This document shows, piece by piece, positions 19,109 through 27,625 of a stretch of DNA of 64,000 nt. This DNA comes from an uncultured Clostridia bacterium (GTDB taxonomy: Bacteria; Bacillota; Clostridia; Oscillospirales; Ruminococcaceae). Under the pieces are notes generated by a model. It had not been told where the DNA came from, did not search any database, and saw nothing but the letters and a program-made list of their open reading frames with translations. The DNA lies in contig CANQRG010000007.1 of assembly GCA_947626165.1 (NCBI GenBank), forward strand, positions 87,839 through 151,838, given 5' to 3'. Each line of letters begins with the position of its first letter. Position 1 is the first letter of the stretch. Both the position numbers and the translations under genes were made by a program.

Positions 19109-20203
19109 CTACCCATTTATATTTTTATAAACTACCTTTTTGCCTATCAGGATTTTTGCATTTTTCACTCCGCTGCCTGTGAGTTGTTCTTTTAACTGGT
19201 CAGCTACGGTTTGATTTTTTACTATAAATTGAATTCCGTCTTTTGTGTTTTTAAATGACGCTTTTTCGATAGTTGGTACTTTTTCTATGCCTTCCAGTGT
19301 TACTTTTGATAAATTAATGCAGTCTTTAAATGCAAATAAACCAATTTTGTCAAGTTTTTTTGGTAAAACAATTTTATTTAATGATTTGCATTTTTCAAAT
19401 GCAAAATCACCTATTTTAGTGGTCTTATTATTAATCTTAACCATTTTTAGTTTTTTACATCTGTCAAACGCACCATCAGATATTTTTTTCATTGAAGCAG
19501 GCAAATAAACTTTTTCAATACTTTTTACACAATCAAAACCAGTCAGTTCTATATCTTTGGTTCCTTTTGCTACCCTATATACCTTTTTCTTGTTTACCAA
19601 TCTAATCAGAGTTTTACCGTTCTTTGAATAAATAGCTTCATTTTTCATTTTTATATACGGATTATTTTTATCAATTATTACCTTTACATTCGACATTTCA
19701 GAAAAACCGACTAAATCTTTTATTTGTTTTGGAACATATATTTTCTTAAGATTAGAAAACTTAACATCAGAACCAAGATAAAAATTATTAGCACATTTGG
19801 GTAAGTATATAGTCTTATAAGAAAGAACTAATTTATTAGGTAATTTAGGTATATTATATCCTCCATCAAAACTTGCCATATCAAGACTTAAAGATATGTC
19901 CTCAACTTTATATTTTTTACCTTTAAATTTTATTATTTCAGGTATTTTTAATATATCACCCTTAGTAATTGGATAGAAAGCTTGTACGGAATAAATTTCT
20001 TTTCCTTTTTCTTTACCCCATATATCAATGTTATAATAAATTCCGTTAATATTTACATTATAAAATGATTCACTTTCTTTATCATAATGAACTTTATAAT
20101 AAGGTAATTCATTATATGACATTGAATTTATACAATTAACCGAAAACATAATAATGCTTAACATCAATAATGTTACGACTTTAAAACATTTGATCTTTTT
20201 CAA
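19109..20203 (-). CDS. secreted BspA-like leucine-rich-repeat protein
   Basis: A 364-residue protein with an N-terminal signal peptide (Lys-rich start, hydrophobic 8-25). An extended N-terminal part is followed by BspA-type (LRR_5) repeats such as DGAFDRCKKLKMVKI, GDFAFEKCKSLNKIVLP and GLFAFKDCINLSKVTL at about residues 245-315. A basic C-terminal domain ends in NAKILIGKKVVYKNING. Such proteins are exported and often mediate contact with host or plant surfaces. No sortase motif or dockerin is seen, so cell attachment is unclear. A paralogue with the same tail lies at 53029. Strikingly Lys- and Asn-rich and AT-rich. Confidence 0.8.
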   Translation of the reverse strand: MKKIKCFKVVTLLMLSIIMFSVNCINSMSYNELPYYKVHYDKESESFYNVNINGIYYNIDIWGKEKGKEIYSVQAFYPITKGDILKIPEIIKFKGKKYKVEDISLSLDMASFDGGYNIPKLPNKLVLSYKTIYLPKCANNFYLGSDVKFSNLKKIYVPKQIKDLVGFSEMSNVKVIIDKNNPYIKMKNEAIYSKNGKTLIRLVNKKKVYRVAKGTKDIELTGFDCVKSIEKVYLPASMKKISDGAFDRCKKLKMVKINNKTTKIGDFAFEKCKSLNKIVLPKKLDKIGLFAFKDCINLSKVTLEGIEKVPTIEKASFKNTKDGIQFIVKNQTVADQLKEQLTGSGVKNAKILIGKKVVYKNING

Positions 20204-20236
20204 TATTACACCCTCTAATGATTAAATTCTAATATT

Positions 20237-20265
20237 ATTTTACCATTAATCATATAGAGAGTAAA
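20237..20265 (-). promoter_or_regulatory. candidate promoter of the LRR gene 19109
   Basis: On the minus strand TTTACT (20265-20260), 17 bp, TAAAAT (20242-20237), 34 bp before the start codon. Confidence 0.45.
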
Positions 20266-20373
20266 GTAAAATTTATGCAAATCAAAGAGTTTTGTAGATT
20301 TATATAAAATGTGAATCTTTATTTGTATACTACAACGAATAAAGAAGCGGGCACGCCTGTGTTTATTTTTGTA

Positions 20374-22416
20374 CTATTTACCCACAACCACTCCGTATGG
20401 CGGAATAACCACACGGTCTTTAATTTTCTCTCCCGTCAGAGAATTTGTAAACTGCATATCACTTGAAAGGTTTACGACCTCCTCGTGGTCATTGAAATTC
20501 TGAAAGAAATAGATATTCCCGCGCTTTCCGACAGTCACGTTTTTCGGTAGCTCAACATCAAGGTTTCTTTCAATGCCTATCCGCTTGCAAATTACAGAAT
20601 ACAGCTCTTTTAAAAAAGTAATATCCGCAAATGAGGCAATATAGAATGCCGAGCCTTTGCCGTACTTGTTTTCAAGCAGTGCAGGCCAGCCGGCATACCA
20701 GTCTTTGGTGAATGTACCTAGCACATTTGCGGTTGTTGGGTGAACAAGGTCGCACATAACTGATGTTTTGAATGTTCCCTTAAAGCCCGCTTTTTGTTCG
20801 TCAACGACTATTTGATTTTCTTGATGGTCGTACAGAGCATCGAAATCCTCCTGCCAAAGCCCGAACACCTCAGATAATCCTTGACCGGGCAAATCTCCGT
20901 TAAAACAGAGGTCAGTTTCATTGACAAGTCCTGTAAAATATGTGCCGACTAATGTTCCGCCGTTATTCACAAAGCCTTTTAAACGGTCAGCAACGCCGTC
21001 TTTGAGCATATAAAGCATTGGAGCTATTAGCAAATCGTATTTATCAAAGCTTGCTGTTGAATCTATAACATCGCAGGGTATACCAGCATCCCAGAACGGC
21101 GCATAGTGGCAGAGACAAGACTCATTGTACTTCATTCCAATGTTTCTCGGTCCTTTTCCGTCGTCTATCGCCCACTTGTTTTCAGTGTCGAAGATTATTG
21201 CGACATTTGGGCTGATGTCAGCGTTATATAGGTCATTATTTAGCTTTTTCAGGTCTTCACCGACCTTTGCCACGTTTTTGAAAACCATAGTGTCGTCTTT
21301 TCCTCTATGAGAAATAACCGCACCGTGCCACTTTTCACAAGAGCCGTTTGACTGTCTCCATTGGAAATACTGAACAGTATTAGAGCCGTGAGCCAAAGCC
21401 TGCATAGAGGTTAGTTCAAGCAGATTTGGGTGTCGCAGACGTGAAACTCCGCACCAGTTTGCGGTAGACGGAGTGTTTTCCATCATCATAAACGGCTGGT
21501 TTTTGTATGAGCGCATAAGGTCGTGATTAAACGCGGTAGACATTGCGTTCCAGTAGTCGTCGCCCTCGTGCCAGCATGGGTAAGAATCCCATGAAATCAC
21601 GTCGACATCATTTAAAAACTTAGAGTAGTCTATCTCCGTAAACATTGCCATCATATTAATTGTGCAGGGAATATCGGGATTTACAGACTTAACAGCTTTG
21701 ACTTCCTCACGGTAAAAATCAAGCGTCTGCTCAGTGCAGAATCTGTTCCAGTCTAGGTTAAGACCGTGAAGAACAGACATACCGTTGTCGGCAGGAGCTT
21801 CAATTTGCTCCCAGTCTGAATATTTCTGGCTCCAGAAAATTGTATACCAAGCGTCGTTAAGAGCCTCCAAATCGTTATTGTACTTCCTTTTCAGCCATTC
21901 TCTAAAAGCCGATTGGCATTTATCGCAGTAGCATTGACCGCTAAGCTCATTAGAAATATGCCACATAATTACGGCAGGGTTGTTTGCATATCTCTCTGCT
22001 AAACGGGTATTTATCTCTTTAGTTTTACGTCTGTAAACGGGAGATGTGTAGCAGTGGTTATGTCTTCCGCCGTGAAGATTTTGCACTCTGTTTTTCTCTA
22101 CCCTTGAGACCTCCGGGTATTTGTGTGTGAGCCATACAGGTCTTGCTCCTGTCGGAGTTGCAAGAATAGTATAGATACCGTTTTCGTAAAGAGTATTTAT
22201 TACCTTGTCCATCCAGGAAAAATCATATACGCCGTCATTAGGCTCCAGCATTGACCAAGAGAAAACTCCCAAAGTAACGCAGTTAAAGCCAGCCTTTTTC
22301 ATATACTCGATATCTTTTTCAAAAACACCATCAACCTTCAGCCACTGCTCTGGATTATAGTCAGCCCCGTGAAGAAGCTTAGGGAGCCTCGGAGTTATAA
22401 CAAATTTGCTGTTCAT
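20374..22416 (-). CDS. GH42 beta-galactosidase
   Basis: A 680-residue glycoside hydrolase family 42 enzyme of full length that cleaves beta-galactosides. The family start LLHGADYNPEQW is present. The acid/base is E157 in HISNELSG and the nucleophile E313 in MMMENTPS. The four zinc cysteines of the family are seen at C122, C162, C164 and C167. A trimerisation domain and a small C-terminal beta domain follow. No signal peptide, so cytoplasmic. It lies 18 bp downstream of a zinc-ribbon membrane protein in one operon, with no transporter or regulator next to it, so lactose or galactan fragments must enter by a system encoded elsewhere. Confidence 0.94.
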   Translation of the reverse strand: MNSKFVITPRLPKLLHGADYNPEQWLKVDGVFEKDIEYMKKAGFNCVTLGVFSWSMLEPNDGVYDFSWMDKVINTLYENGIYTILATPTGARPVWLTHKYPEVSRVEKNRVQNLHGGRHNHCYTSPVYRRKTKEINTRLAERYANNPAVIMWHISNELSGQCYCDKCQSAFREWLKRKYNNDLEALNDAWYTIFWSQKYSDWEQIEAPADNGMSVLHGLNLDWNRFCTEQTLDFYREEVKAVKSVNPDIPCTINMMAMFTEIDYSKFLNDVDVISWDSYPCWHEGDDYWNAMSTAFNHDLMRSYKNQPFMMMENTPSTANWCGVSRLRHPNLLELTSMQALAHGSNTVQYFQWRQSNGSCEKWHGAVISHRGKDDTMVFKNVAKVGEDLKKLNNDLYNADISPNVAIIFDTENKWAIDDGKGPRNIGMKYNESCLCHYAPFWDAGIPCDVIDSTASFDKYDLLIAPMLYMLKDGVADRLKGFVNNGGTLVGTYFTGLVNETDLCFNGDLPGQGLSEVFGLWQEDFDALYDHQENQIVVDEQKAGFKGTFKTSVMCDLVHPTTANVLGTFTKDWYAGWPALLENKYGKGSAFYIASFADITFLKELYSVICKRIGIERNLDVELPKNVTVGKRGNIYFFQNFNDHEEVVNLSSDMQFTNSLTGEKIKDRVVIPPYGVVVGK

Positions 22417-22434
22417 ATTATATTCCTTTCTTTT

Positions 22435-23208
22435 TTATCCAGCGTTAGTCAAAGCAGAAATCTGCGAGGTTGACTGAGTATCGTCAGCCTCCTTTACATT
22501 TAAAATACACCACTTTGCTCCTATTCTGGCTACATATACTTCAAACTTAACATCTTCGCTTGATTTAGAACCCTCAAATTTTACTGTCGTTTTGACGATT
22601 TTTCCTTCTTCTATGCTTACGATTTTTCCGTATTGATCTTGATAATCCATTTCCTGCTCTATTATATCGCCTTTATCCATATCTGAGGTTTCATCGATTT
22701 TTACTGTGCTTTTAAATCCTTTTCCGAACACGTTTATATAATCGGAATACAAAGTTTCCATAGCCTTGTCCTTATCAAGACCCTGAGATTTTATTCCCTT
22801 GTTGTTCTCTCTGGCAAGGTCTGATGAAAAGCAAGCATTGTAGTTATCATAATCCATTTCTGATATTGAGGTAAAATACTGATTTACCAGATCTTCCGGA
22901 TCGTTTTGAGAAAACACACCTTGATTAAATAAAACAAAGAAAATAATTCCCACAACTGCTATAACAAGAACTAATAGCAGGATTTTCTGATTTCTTTTTT
23001 GCTTGACTGTTTTGGTTTTCGGTCTTTTTCCCTGTGCTAAACGCTCTTTTGCAAGACGTTCTTGCTCCTCTGGCGGTAGAAATCTTTCGGGGATTTTTGT
23101 TTCATATTTTTTGGTGGCTTTTATCTTTAAATCAGGATCTCCGTATCCGCAGTGCTCGCAGTATTCGCCCGTATACTCTTTACCGCAGCTCTTACAAATT
23201 TTAGGCAT
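22435..23208 (-). CDS. zinc-ribbon membrane protein, unknown function
   Basis: A 257-residue protein. An N-terminal zinc ribbon (CKSCGKEYTGEYCEHCG, residues 5-21) is followed by a charged linker, one transmembrane helix at about 75-95 and an extracytoplasmic domain with an NTF2/DUF4878-like look (DPEDLVNQYFTSISEMDYDNYNACF) ending in a Ser/Thr-rich tail. Proteins of this layout are common in Clostridia and of unknown role. It heads the operon with the GH42 enzyme; a functional link is not obvious. AAGGACG precedes the ATG. Confidence 0.7.
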   Translation of the reverse strand: MPKICKSCGKEYTGEYCEHCGYGDPDLKIKATKKYETKIPERFLPPEEQERLAKERLAQGKRPKTKTVKQKRNQKILLLVLVIAVVGIIFFVLFNQGVFSQNDPEDLVNQYFTSISEMDYDNYNACFSSDLARENNKGIKSQGLDKDKAMETLYSDYINVFGKGFKSTVKIDETSDMDKGDIIEQEMDYQDQYGKIVSIEEGKIVKTTVKFEGSKSSEDVKFEVYVARIGAKWCILNVKEADDTQSTSQISALTNAG

Positions 23209-23252
23209 TTTATATCGTCCTTTCTGCGATTAAATTTAATCAATTTAAAGAA

Positions 23253-23281
23253 AGTTTAACATAAATTATATGGGTTTTCAA
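23253..23281 (-). promoter_or_regulatory. promoter of the zinc-ribbon/GH42 operon
   Basis: On the minus strand TTGAAA (23281-23276), 17 bp, TAAACT (23258-23253). Confidence 0.65.
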
Positions 23282-23312
23282 GAGGGTTATTCATTAAAAT
23301 TGCAAAGAAAAA

Positions 23313-23336
23313 GGAGATAAGAAAATTCTTATCTCC
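23313..23336 (-). terminator. ECF sigma operon terminator
   Basis: GGAGATAAGAA / TTCTTATCTCC perfect arms followed by TTTTTCTTT on the minus strand. Confidence 0.88.
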
Positions 23337-23370
23337 CTCAATGATTAACTTTTAATTATAGTATATTTTA

Positions 23371-23907
23371 TTATTCTTCACTTTCATTATTATCAATAAT
23401 ACATGAACTTATATGTCTGGCACCATCAGCAGTAGTTATATCGGTAATGTTTACATCTACATTAGCATTCTTGTCTTCTTTAAACGAACCTACATCTCCC
23501 TTTAGCAATTTATCAACGTCTTTAAACATACCTTTTTCAATATCGCTTTCACTAAAACCCGAGTATAATCCTCCTCCTTGTAGTGTACCATCAGGATTAT
23601 ATGTTTCTTCAACTATTATTTTTCTGCCTTCCTCATCGACATACGCTTTACATTTAATATTATGCTCTTCGGGGTTGACTTCCTCACCGTTTAAAATAAC
23701 CCTGATATTGCCGAATAATTTTCCATCCGTAGTGGCATTTACTGTGAAAGTTCCGCATACCAAAGCTGCGATTACTGCCAATACGATTATCAGACCTTTA
23801 TGTCTGAAGGTTTTTTTCCTTGTCTCTGTCATACATAACATCCTTTCAATAGCTTCTTCAGATGGACAGACCTTTGAAAAAGCGTTCTTATAATACTCTT
23901 TATTCAT
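23371..23907 (-). CDS. probable anti-sigma factor / membrane regulator
   Basis: A 178-residue protein with a short cytoplasmic N-terminus (KVCPSEEAIERMLCMTE), one transmembrane helix near 38-58 and an acidic extracytoplasmic domain. It overlaps the ECF sigma gene by 8 bp, the usual arrangement for a cognate anti-sigma factor, but no zinc HxxxCxxC motif is present, so this is inferred from layout. The start at 23907 is preferred; an ATG 4 codons earlier abuts the AGGAG. The outer domain contains ETYNPDGTLQGGG and ends in a run of acidic residues. Confidence 0.6.
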   Translation of the reverse strand: MNKEYYKNAFSKVCPSEEAIERMLCMTETRKKTFRHKGLIIVLAVIAALVCGTFTVNATTDGKLFGNIRVILNGEEVNPEEHNIKCKAYVDEEGRKIIVEETYNPDGTLQGGGLYSGFSESDIEKGMFKDVDKLLKGDVGSFKEDKNANVDVNITDITTADGARHISSCIIDNNESEE

Positions 23908-24397
23908 TGTTCCATTCATCTCCTAATAATTGTTTTAGTTGTGTTCGTGCACGGTGAAGTCTTGTTTTGACGGCGGAATCTTTTATTTTCAGTACGTCTG
24001 CGATCTCTTTTACGGATAAATCTTCATAGTAAAATAGGTGAATGACTGTGCTCTGCTTTTTCGGAAGGCTCATTACAGCTTTAAACAAATCATAGTCATA
24101 TTCATTTTCAAATTGATATTTGCTATCGGCATTTTCCAAAGGAACAGAACGCTTCCTGAAGGGTGATTTTATATAATTTTTGCTTTCATTGACGCAAACT
24201 CGTGTCAGCCATTTGTCAATATGAGAAGTATCCTCAAACGGTTTTTGGTATTTCCATAGTTTTAGAAAAACATTTTGCAATATATCCTCAGAATCAGTAT
24301 GATTATGTGTAAACGAAAGTGCAATTAAAAACAGCCGCTGATTATTTCGTTCCACTGCACTTATAAATTCGCACTCTGTCACAATTTCACCGCCCAT
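23900..24397 (-). CDS. ECF-family RNA polymerase sigma factor
   Basis: A 165-residue group 4 sigma factor. Region 2 contains the DSEDILQNVFLKLWK block (residues 35-49) and region 4 the VKEIADVLKIKDSAVKTRLHRAR HTH (about 129-151), with no region 3. It is encoded with an overlapping membrane protein that probably holds it at the membrane until a signal arrives. The start codon is uncertain: ATG 24397 lies 12 bp after GAAAGG, and a GTG five codons later has GGTGA upstream. A TGTAAC box at 24449-24444 (minus strand) may be part of an autoregulated promoter. Confidence 0.87.
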   Translation of the reverse strand: MGGEIVTECEFISAVERNNQRLFLIALSFTHNHTDSEDILQNVFLKLWKYQKPFEDTSHIDKWLTRVCVNESKNYIKSPFRKRSVPLENADSKYQFENEYDYDLFKAVMSLPKKQSTVIHLFYYEDLSVKEIADVLKIKDSAVKTRLHRARTQLKQLLGDEWNNE

Positions 24398-24480
24398 ACT
24401 TTGAAAAGCCTTTCACTATAATAACAATTATAAAGGGTAAAAGGTTACATAAATAAAAATATTTTTTGAAAGTTATAAAA

Positions 24481-24600
24481 ATAAAAACCACGCACTTGTT
24501 AATGAGTGGATGGGATGCAAATTCCTATAACCCGCCGTTGTATAAAAATTACCGCATTTAGCGAATTTTCCAAAGGCGGCAATGAGTGCAACGTCACATT
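24481..24600 (-). repeat. dispersed non-coding repeat, copy B
   Basis: Read on the minus strand this repeats copy A: TTGCCGCCTTTGG (24582-24570), loop, CTAAATGCGGTAA (24561-24549), then TTTTTATACAACGGCGGG. A distal part matches ...TTGCATCC...AAGTGCG plus T-run at 24522-24481. The hairpin arms still form 12 of 13 pairs although bases differ from copy A. The palindrome next to tRNA-Leu in copy A is absent here, and no tRNA gene is adjacent. It fills the 500-bp gap between the ECF sigma gene and tex together with the hairpin at 24662. Confidence 0.78.
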
Positions 24601-24661
24601 TGAATTGGAGCAATAACAAAACAATGCGAACGCTTAGAAGAAAAAGTCCGATCCAATTATT

Positions 24662-24706
24662 AAAGGAAAAGCTGCCAGCTTAAGCAGTCAATTTGCTTTC
24701 CTTTTT
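24662..24706. terminator. terminator-like hairpin upstream of tex
   Basis: AAAGGAAAAGC / GCTTTCCTTT arms enclose a loop that can itself pair (CTGC / GCAG). T-rich sequence follows on the + strand. No gene obviously ends here, so it may terminate a short transcript from the repeat region. Confidence 0.4.
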
Positions 24707-24836
24707 CATTACGCTACGCTCCATTCTAAAGGAAGGCAAAACATTATATCATATTTTTTTACTTTATTTTTTATTAAAAATGGGTCACATCTATTTACAG
24801 CGCAGAAATTTGCAACCTCTTTAAACTAAATATGAC

Positions 24837-24865
24837 TTGTTTGCCGTCTTAAATTGTGTTACAAT
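24837..24865 (+). promoter_or_regulatory. tex promoter
   Basis: TTGTTT (24837-24842), 17 bp, TACAAT (24860-24865), ending 33 bp before the ATG. Confidence 0.55.
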
Positions 24866-24898
24866 TATGTATATAAATATGCAAAAAGAGGTATCCTT

Positions 24899-27094
24899 AT
24901 GGACGTTTTAAAAACCCTTGCCGAGGAGTTCGGCTTAAGGCAGGAACAAATCAAAAACACAGTCGAGCTTATCGACGACGACAAAACCATTCCGTTTATC
25001 GCACGGTACAGAAAGGAAATGACCGGCTCTCTTGACGACCAGATTTTAAGAGAAATTTATGACCGGCTCACTTACCTAAGAAACCTTGAAAAGCGCAAGG
25101 AAGAGATACGTTCGTCGATAACCGAGCAGGAAAAGATGACAGATGAGATTGAAGCAGCTATTGAGTCTGCAAAAACTTTGGTAGAGGTCGAGGACATCTA
25201 CAGACCTTTCAAGCAAAAGAGAAAGACAAGAGCGTCTGTTGCAAGGGCAAAGGGGCTTGAACCGCTTGCTGAAATTCTGCTTGAGCAAAACCCTGATACC
25301 GATCCCAAAGCTGAGGCTGAGAAGTTTGTTTCATCGGCTGATGAGATAAGCGAGGCAGGGGATGATAAAAAGGCAAAGGAAAAGCTCGTCTGCGATACTG
25401 ATGAAGCTTTAAGCGGCGCTATGGATATTATCGCTGAAGATGTTTCCGACAATGCTGTGCTGAGAAAATACATTAGAAATATGTTTATGCAAATGGGTAA
25501 AATCACCTCAAAAGCCGCCGATGAGGACGCTGAAAGTGTTTATGAAAACTATTACGATTTCTGCGAATCTGTTTCCAAAATAACAGGTCATCGTATTCTT
25601 GCGATCGACAGGGGTGAGAAAGAGGGCTTTTTAAAGGTCAGCGTTTCAATAGCCGACGGCGCAGGAGAAAGAGCGTGCAGAAGTAAGTATGTGATAAACG
25701 ACAGTGAGTGTGCGGCTTATGTTGGCGAGGCTTGCGACGACAGCTACAAAAGACTTATCTATCCGTCTATTGAGCGTGAAATAAGAGCCGAGCTTACCGA
25801 AAACGCTGACGAGGGTGCAATAAAGGTTTTCTCATCAAATCTGAGACAGCTCCTTATGCAGCCGCCTGTTAAAAACAGCGTTACACTGGGTCTTGACCCT
25901 GCCTACAGAACCGGCTGCAAAATAGCGGTCGTTGACGATACGGGCAAGGTCTTGGAAACAACTGTAGTGTACCCGACCCCTCCACAGAACAAAACAGAGG
26001 AGGCAAAGAAAAAGCTGTCGGCGCTTATCGCAAAGCACAATGTTACCACAATAGCGATCGGTAACGGAACAGCCTCCCGTGAAAGCGAGGCATTTGTCGC
26101 AGAGCTTATTAAGGAGATACCTAAAAAGGTTTCGTATATGGTCGTTTCAGAAGCGGGAGCGTCAGTTTATTCTGCGTCAAAGCTAGCGGCAGAAGAGTTC
26201 CCTGAATATGACGTCTCTTTAAGAAGCGCAGTCTCGATAGCAAGAAGACTTCAGGACCCGTTAGCCGAGCTTGTTAAAATCGACCCTAAGGCGATAGGAG
26301 TAGGGCAGTATCAGCACGATATGCCTCCAAAGAGAATGAGCGAGGCTTTAGGCGGTGTTGTTGAGGACTGCGTAAACTCTGTTGGAGTTGATTTGAACAC
26401 AGCATCGCAGTCACTGTTGTCGTATATTTCCGGAGTAAATTATTCAATAGCTAAGAATATAGTAAAATATCGTGAGGAGAACGGCGCATTCAAATCACGC
26501 AAAGAGCTTTTAAAGGTCTCAAAGCTTGGAGCGAAAGCCTATGAGCAGTGTGCAGGCTTTTTGCGTGTCGCAGACGGTGAAAACCCTCTCGACAACACCT
26601 CCGTCCACCCCGAAAGCTACGACGCTACCAAAGCGCTTTTGGAAAAATGCGGTTTTGATTTGTTCGATTTCAAGCCGAGCAATATAGAAAGCGTAAATGA
26701 TAAGATAAACGAGATGGGTATTGATAACCTGTCAAGCGAAATAGGCATAGGTATTCCTACTCTTGAAGACATAGTTTCAGAGCTCGGCAAGCCGGGCAGA
26801 GACCCTCGTGATGAGCTTCCCGCACCGCTTATGAGAAGCGGAGACGTTATGGAGCTTAAAGACTTAAAAGAGGGTATGGAGCTTGTCGGAACGGTCAGAA
26901 ATGTTATCGACTTCGGCGTGTTCGTTGACATAGGCGTTCACGAGGACGGTCTTGTTCATATTTCTCAAATATGTAATAAGTATATCAAGCACCCGCTTGA
27001 GGTAGTCAAGGTAGGTGAAATCGTAAAGGTTAGAGTTCTTTCGGTCGATGAAAAGAAAAGGAGAATTTCACTTACTATGAAAGGGCTGAATTAA
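24899..27094 (+). CDS. tex: Tex-family S1 RNA-binding transcription accessory protein
   Basis: A 731-residue Tex/Spt6-like protein. It has an N-terminal helical Tex domain, a YqgF-type RNase H-like domain near 320-450 (LGLDPAYRTGCKIAVVD), the GVGQYQHDMP helix-hairpin-helix region, and a C-terminal S1 domain (ELVGTVRNVIDFGVFVDIGV near 660). It binds nucleic acids and acts with RNA polymerase in transcription or decay. The start was set at ATG 24899, with AAAGAGG 7 bp upstream; the frame remains open 15 codons earlier across the promoter. Confidence 0.95.
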   Translation: MDVLKTLAEEFGLRQEQIKNTVELIDDDKTIPFIARYRKEMTGSLDDQILREIYDRLTYLRNLEKRKEEIRSSITEQEKMTDEIEAAIESAKTLVEVEDIYRPFKQKRKTRASVARAKGLEPLAEILLEQNPDTDPKAEAEKFVSSADEISEAGDDKKAKEKLVCDTDEALSGAMDIIAEDVSDNAVLRKYIRNMFMQMGKITSKAADEDAESVYENYYDFCESVSKITGHRILAIDRGEKEGFLKVSVSIADGAGERACRSKYVINDSECAAYVGEACDDSYKRLIYPSIEREIRAELTENADEGAIKVFSSNLRQLLMQPPVKNSVTLGLDPAYRTGCKIAVVDDTGKVLETTVVYPTPPQNKTEEAKKKLSALIAKHNVTTIAIGNGTASRESEAFVAELIKEIPKKVSYMVVSEAGASVYSASKLAAEEFPEYDVSLRSAVSIARRLQDPLAELVKIDPKAIGVGQYQHDMPPKRMSEALGGVVEDCVNSVGVDLNTASQSLLSYISGVNYSIAKNIVKYREENGAFKSRKELLKVSKLGAKAYEQCAGFLRVADGENPLDNTSVHPESYDATKALLEKCGFDLFDFKPSNIESVNDKINEMGIDNLSSEIGIGIPTLEDIVSELGKPGRDPRDELPAPLMRSGDVMELKDLKEGMELVGTVRNVIDFGVFVDIGVHEDGLVHISQICNKYIKHPLEVVKVGEIVKVRVLSVDEKKRRISLTMKGLN

Positions 27095-27124
27095 AAAAGC
27101 AAGGTAACTTTGTTACTATTCATT

Positions 27125-27152
27125 AAAGAGGATCCTTACGGATCCTCTTTTT
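27125..27152 (+). terminator. tex terminator
   Basis: AAAGAGGATCC-ttac-GGATCCTCTTT perfect 11-bp stem with a T-run. Confidence 0.93.
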
Positions 27153-27158
27153 TCATAC

Positions 27159-27191
27159 AAAAAGGCGCTGCCGAAAACGGCAACGCCTTTT
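27159..27191 (-). terminator. terminator of the zinc-ribbon gene 27217
   Basis: AAAAGGCG-GCCG / CGGC-CGCCTTTT stem with a T-run on the minus strand, 26 bp after the stop codon. Confidence 0.85.
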
Positions 27192-27216
27192 AGAAAGAAT
27201 TCGATAATATATTAAA

Positions 27217-27495
27217 TTACTCTGCTTCCTTCAGCTTTGCAAAGCATTCGCTGCAATATACAGGACGATCCTCACTTGGCTGGAAAGGAATCTTAGCTTC
27301 TCCGCCGCATGCTGCGCATGTTGCGGTAAACATTTCTCTTCCTTCTCTTGCAGCTTTCTTTCTTGCATCTCTGCAAGGTTTGCATCTTTGAGGTTCATTC
27401 TCAAAGCCCTTTTCTGCATAGAATTCCTGCTCGCCTGCTGTGAATACGAACTCTTCTCCGCATTCTTTGCAAACTAATGTTTTGTCTTCAAACAT
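27217..27495 (-). CDS. small double zinc-ribbon protein
   Basis: A 92-residue soluble protein with four CxxC pairs: CKEC and CKPC in the first half (LVCKECGEEFVFTAGEQEFY... RCKPCRDARK), CAAC and CSEC in the second. It matches the small probable zinc-ribbon family in which the first half begins DKTLVCKECG. Two structural zincs are likely. Nucleic-acid binding is plausible but unproven. The start was set at 27495, with GAGGT upstream; the frame remains open 48 codons further, but that extension reads through the tRNA-like sequence and is not coding. Confidence 0.82.
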   Translation of the reverse strand: MFEDKTLVCKECGEEFVFTAGEQEFYAEKGFENEPQRCKPCRDARKKAAREGREMFTATCAACGGEAKIPFQPSEDRPVYCSECFAKLKEAE

Positions 27496-27524
27496 GATTT
27501 TTACCTCGCTTACGCTAAAATTTG

Positions 27525-27606
27525 TGTGCCTTGTCGGACTTGCACCGACACCTTTGTATATGATTTGCAAGCATAAACAACGCTCTGATATTAAGCTATT
27601 CGGCCA
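27525..27606 (-). other. degenerate tRNA-like sequence, Cys-type anticodon loop
   Basis: On the minus strand the order of tRNA parts is kept. The start is GGCCGAATAGC, then a D-arm-like AGCTTAATATCAGAGC that lacks the GG of the D loop. The anticodon hairpin has loop TTGCAAA (GCA, Cys), and an intact T arm is GTCGG-TGCAAGT-CCGAC (27549-27533), with TTC changed to TGC. The acceptor arms do not pair in the normal way (at best TGGCC with GGCACA and a bulge). The anticodon stem can extend to TTGT-t-TATG / CATA-t-ACAA. It lies 29 bp upstream of the Cys-rich zinc-ribbon gene on the same strand. It is either a decaying tRNA or a tRNA-mimic leader. Confidence 0.5.
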
Positions 27607-27625
27607 TATAAAATGAACACAAGGT

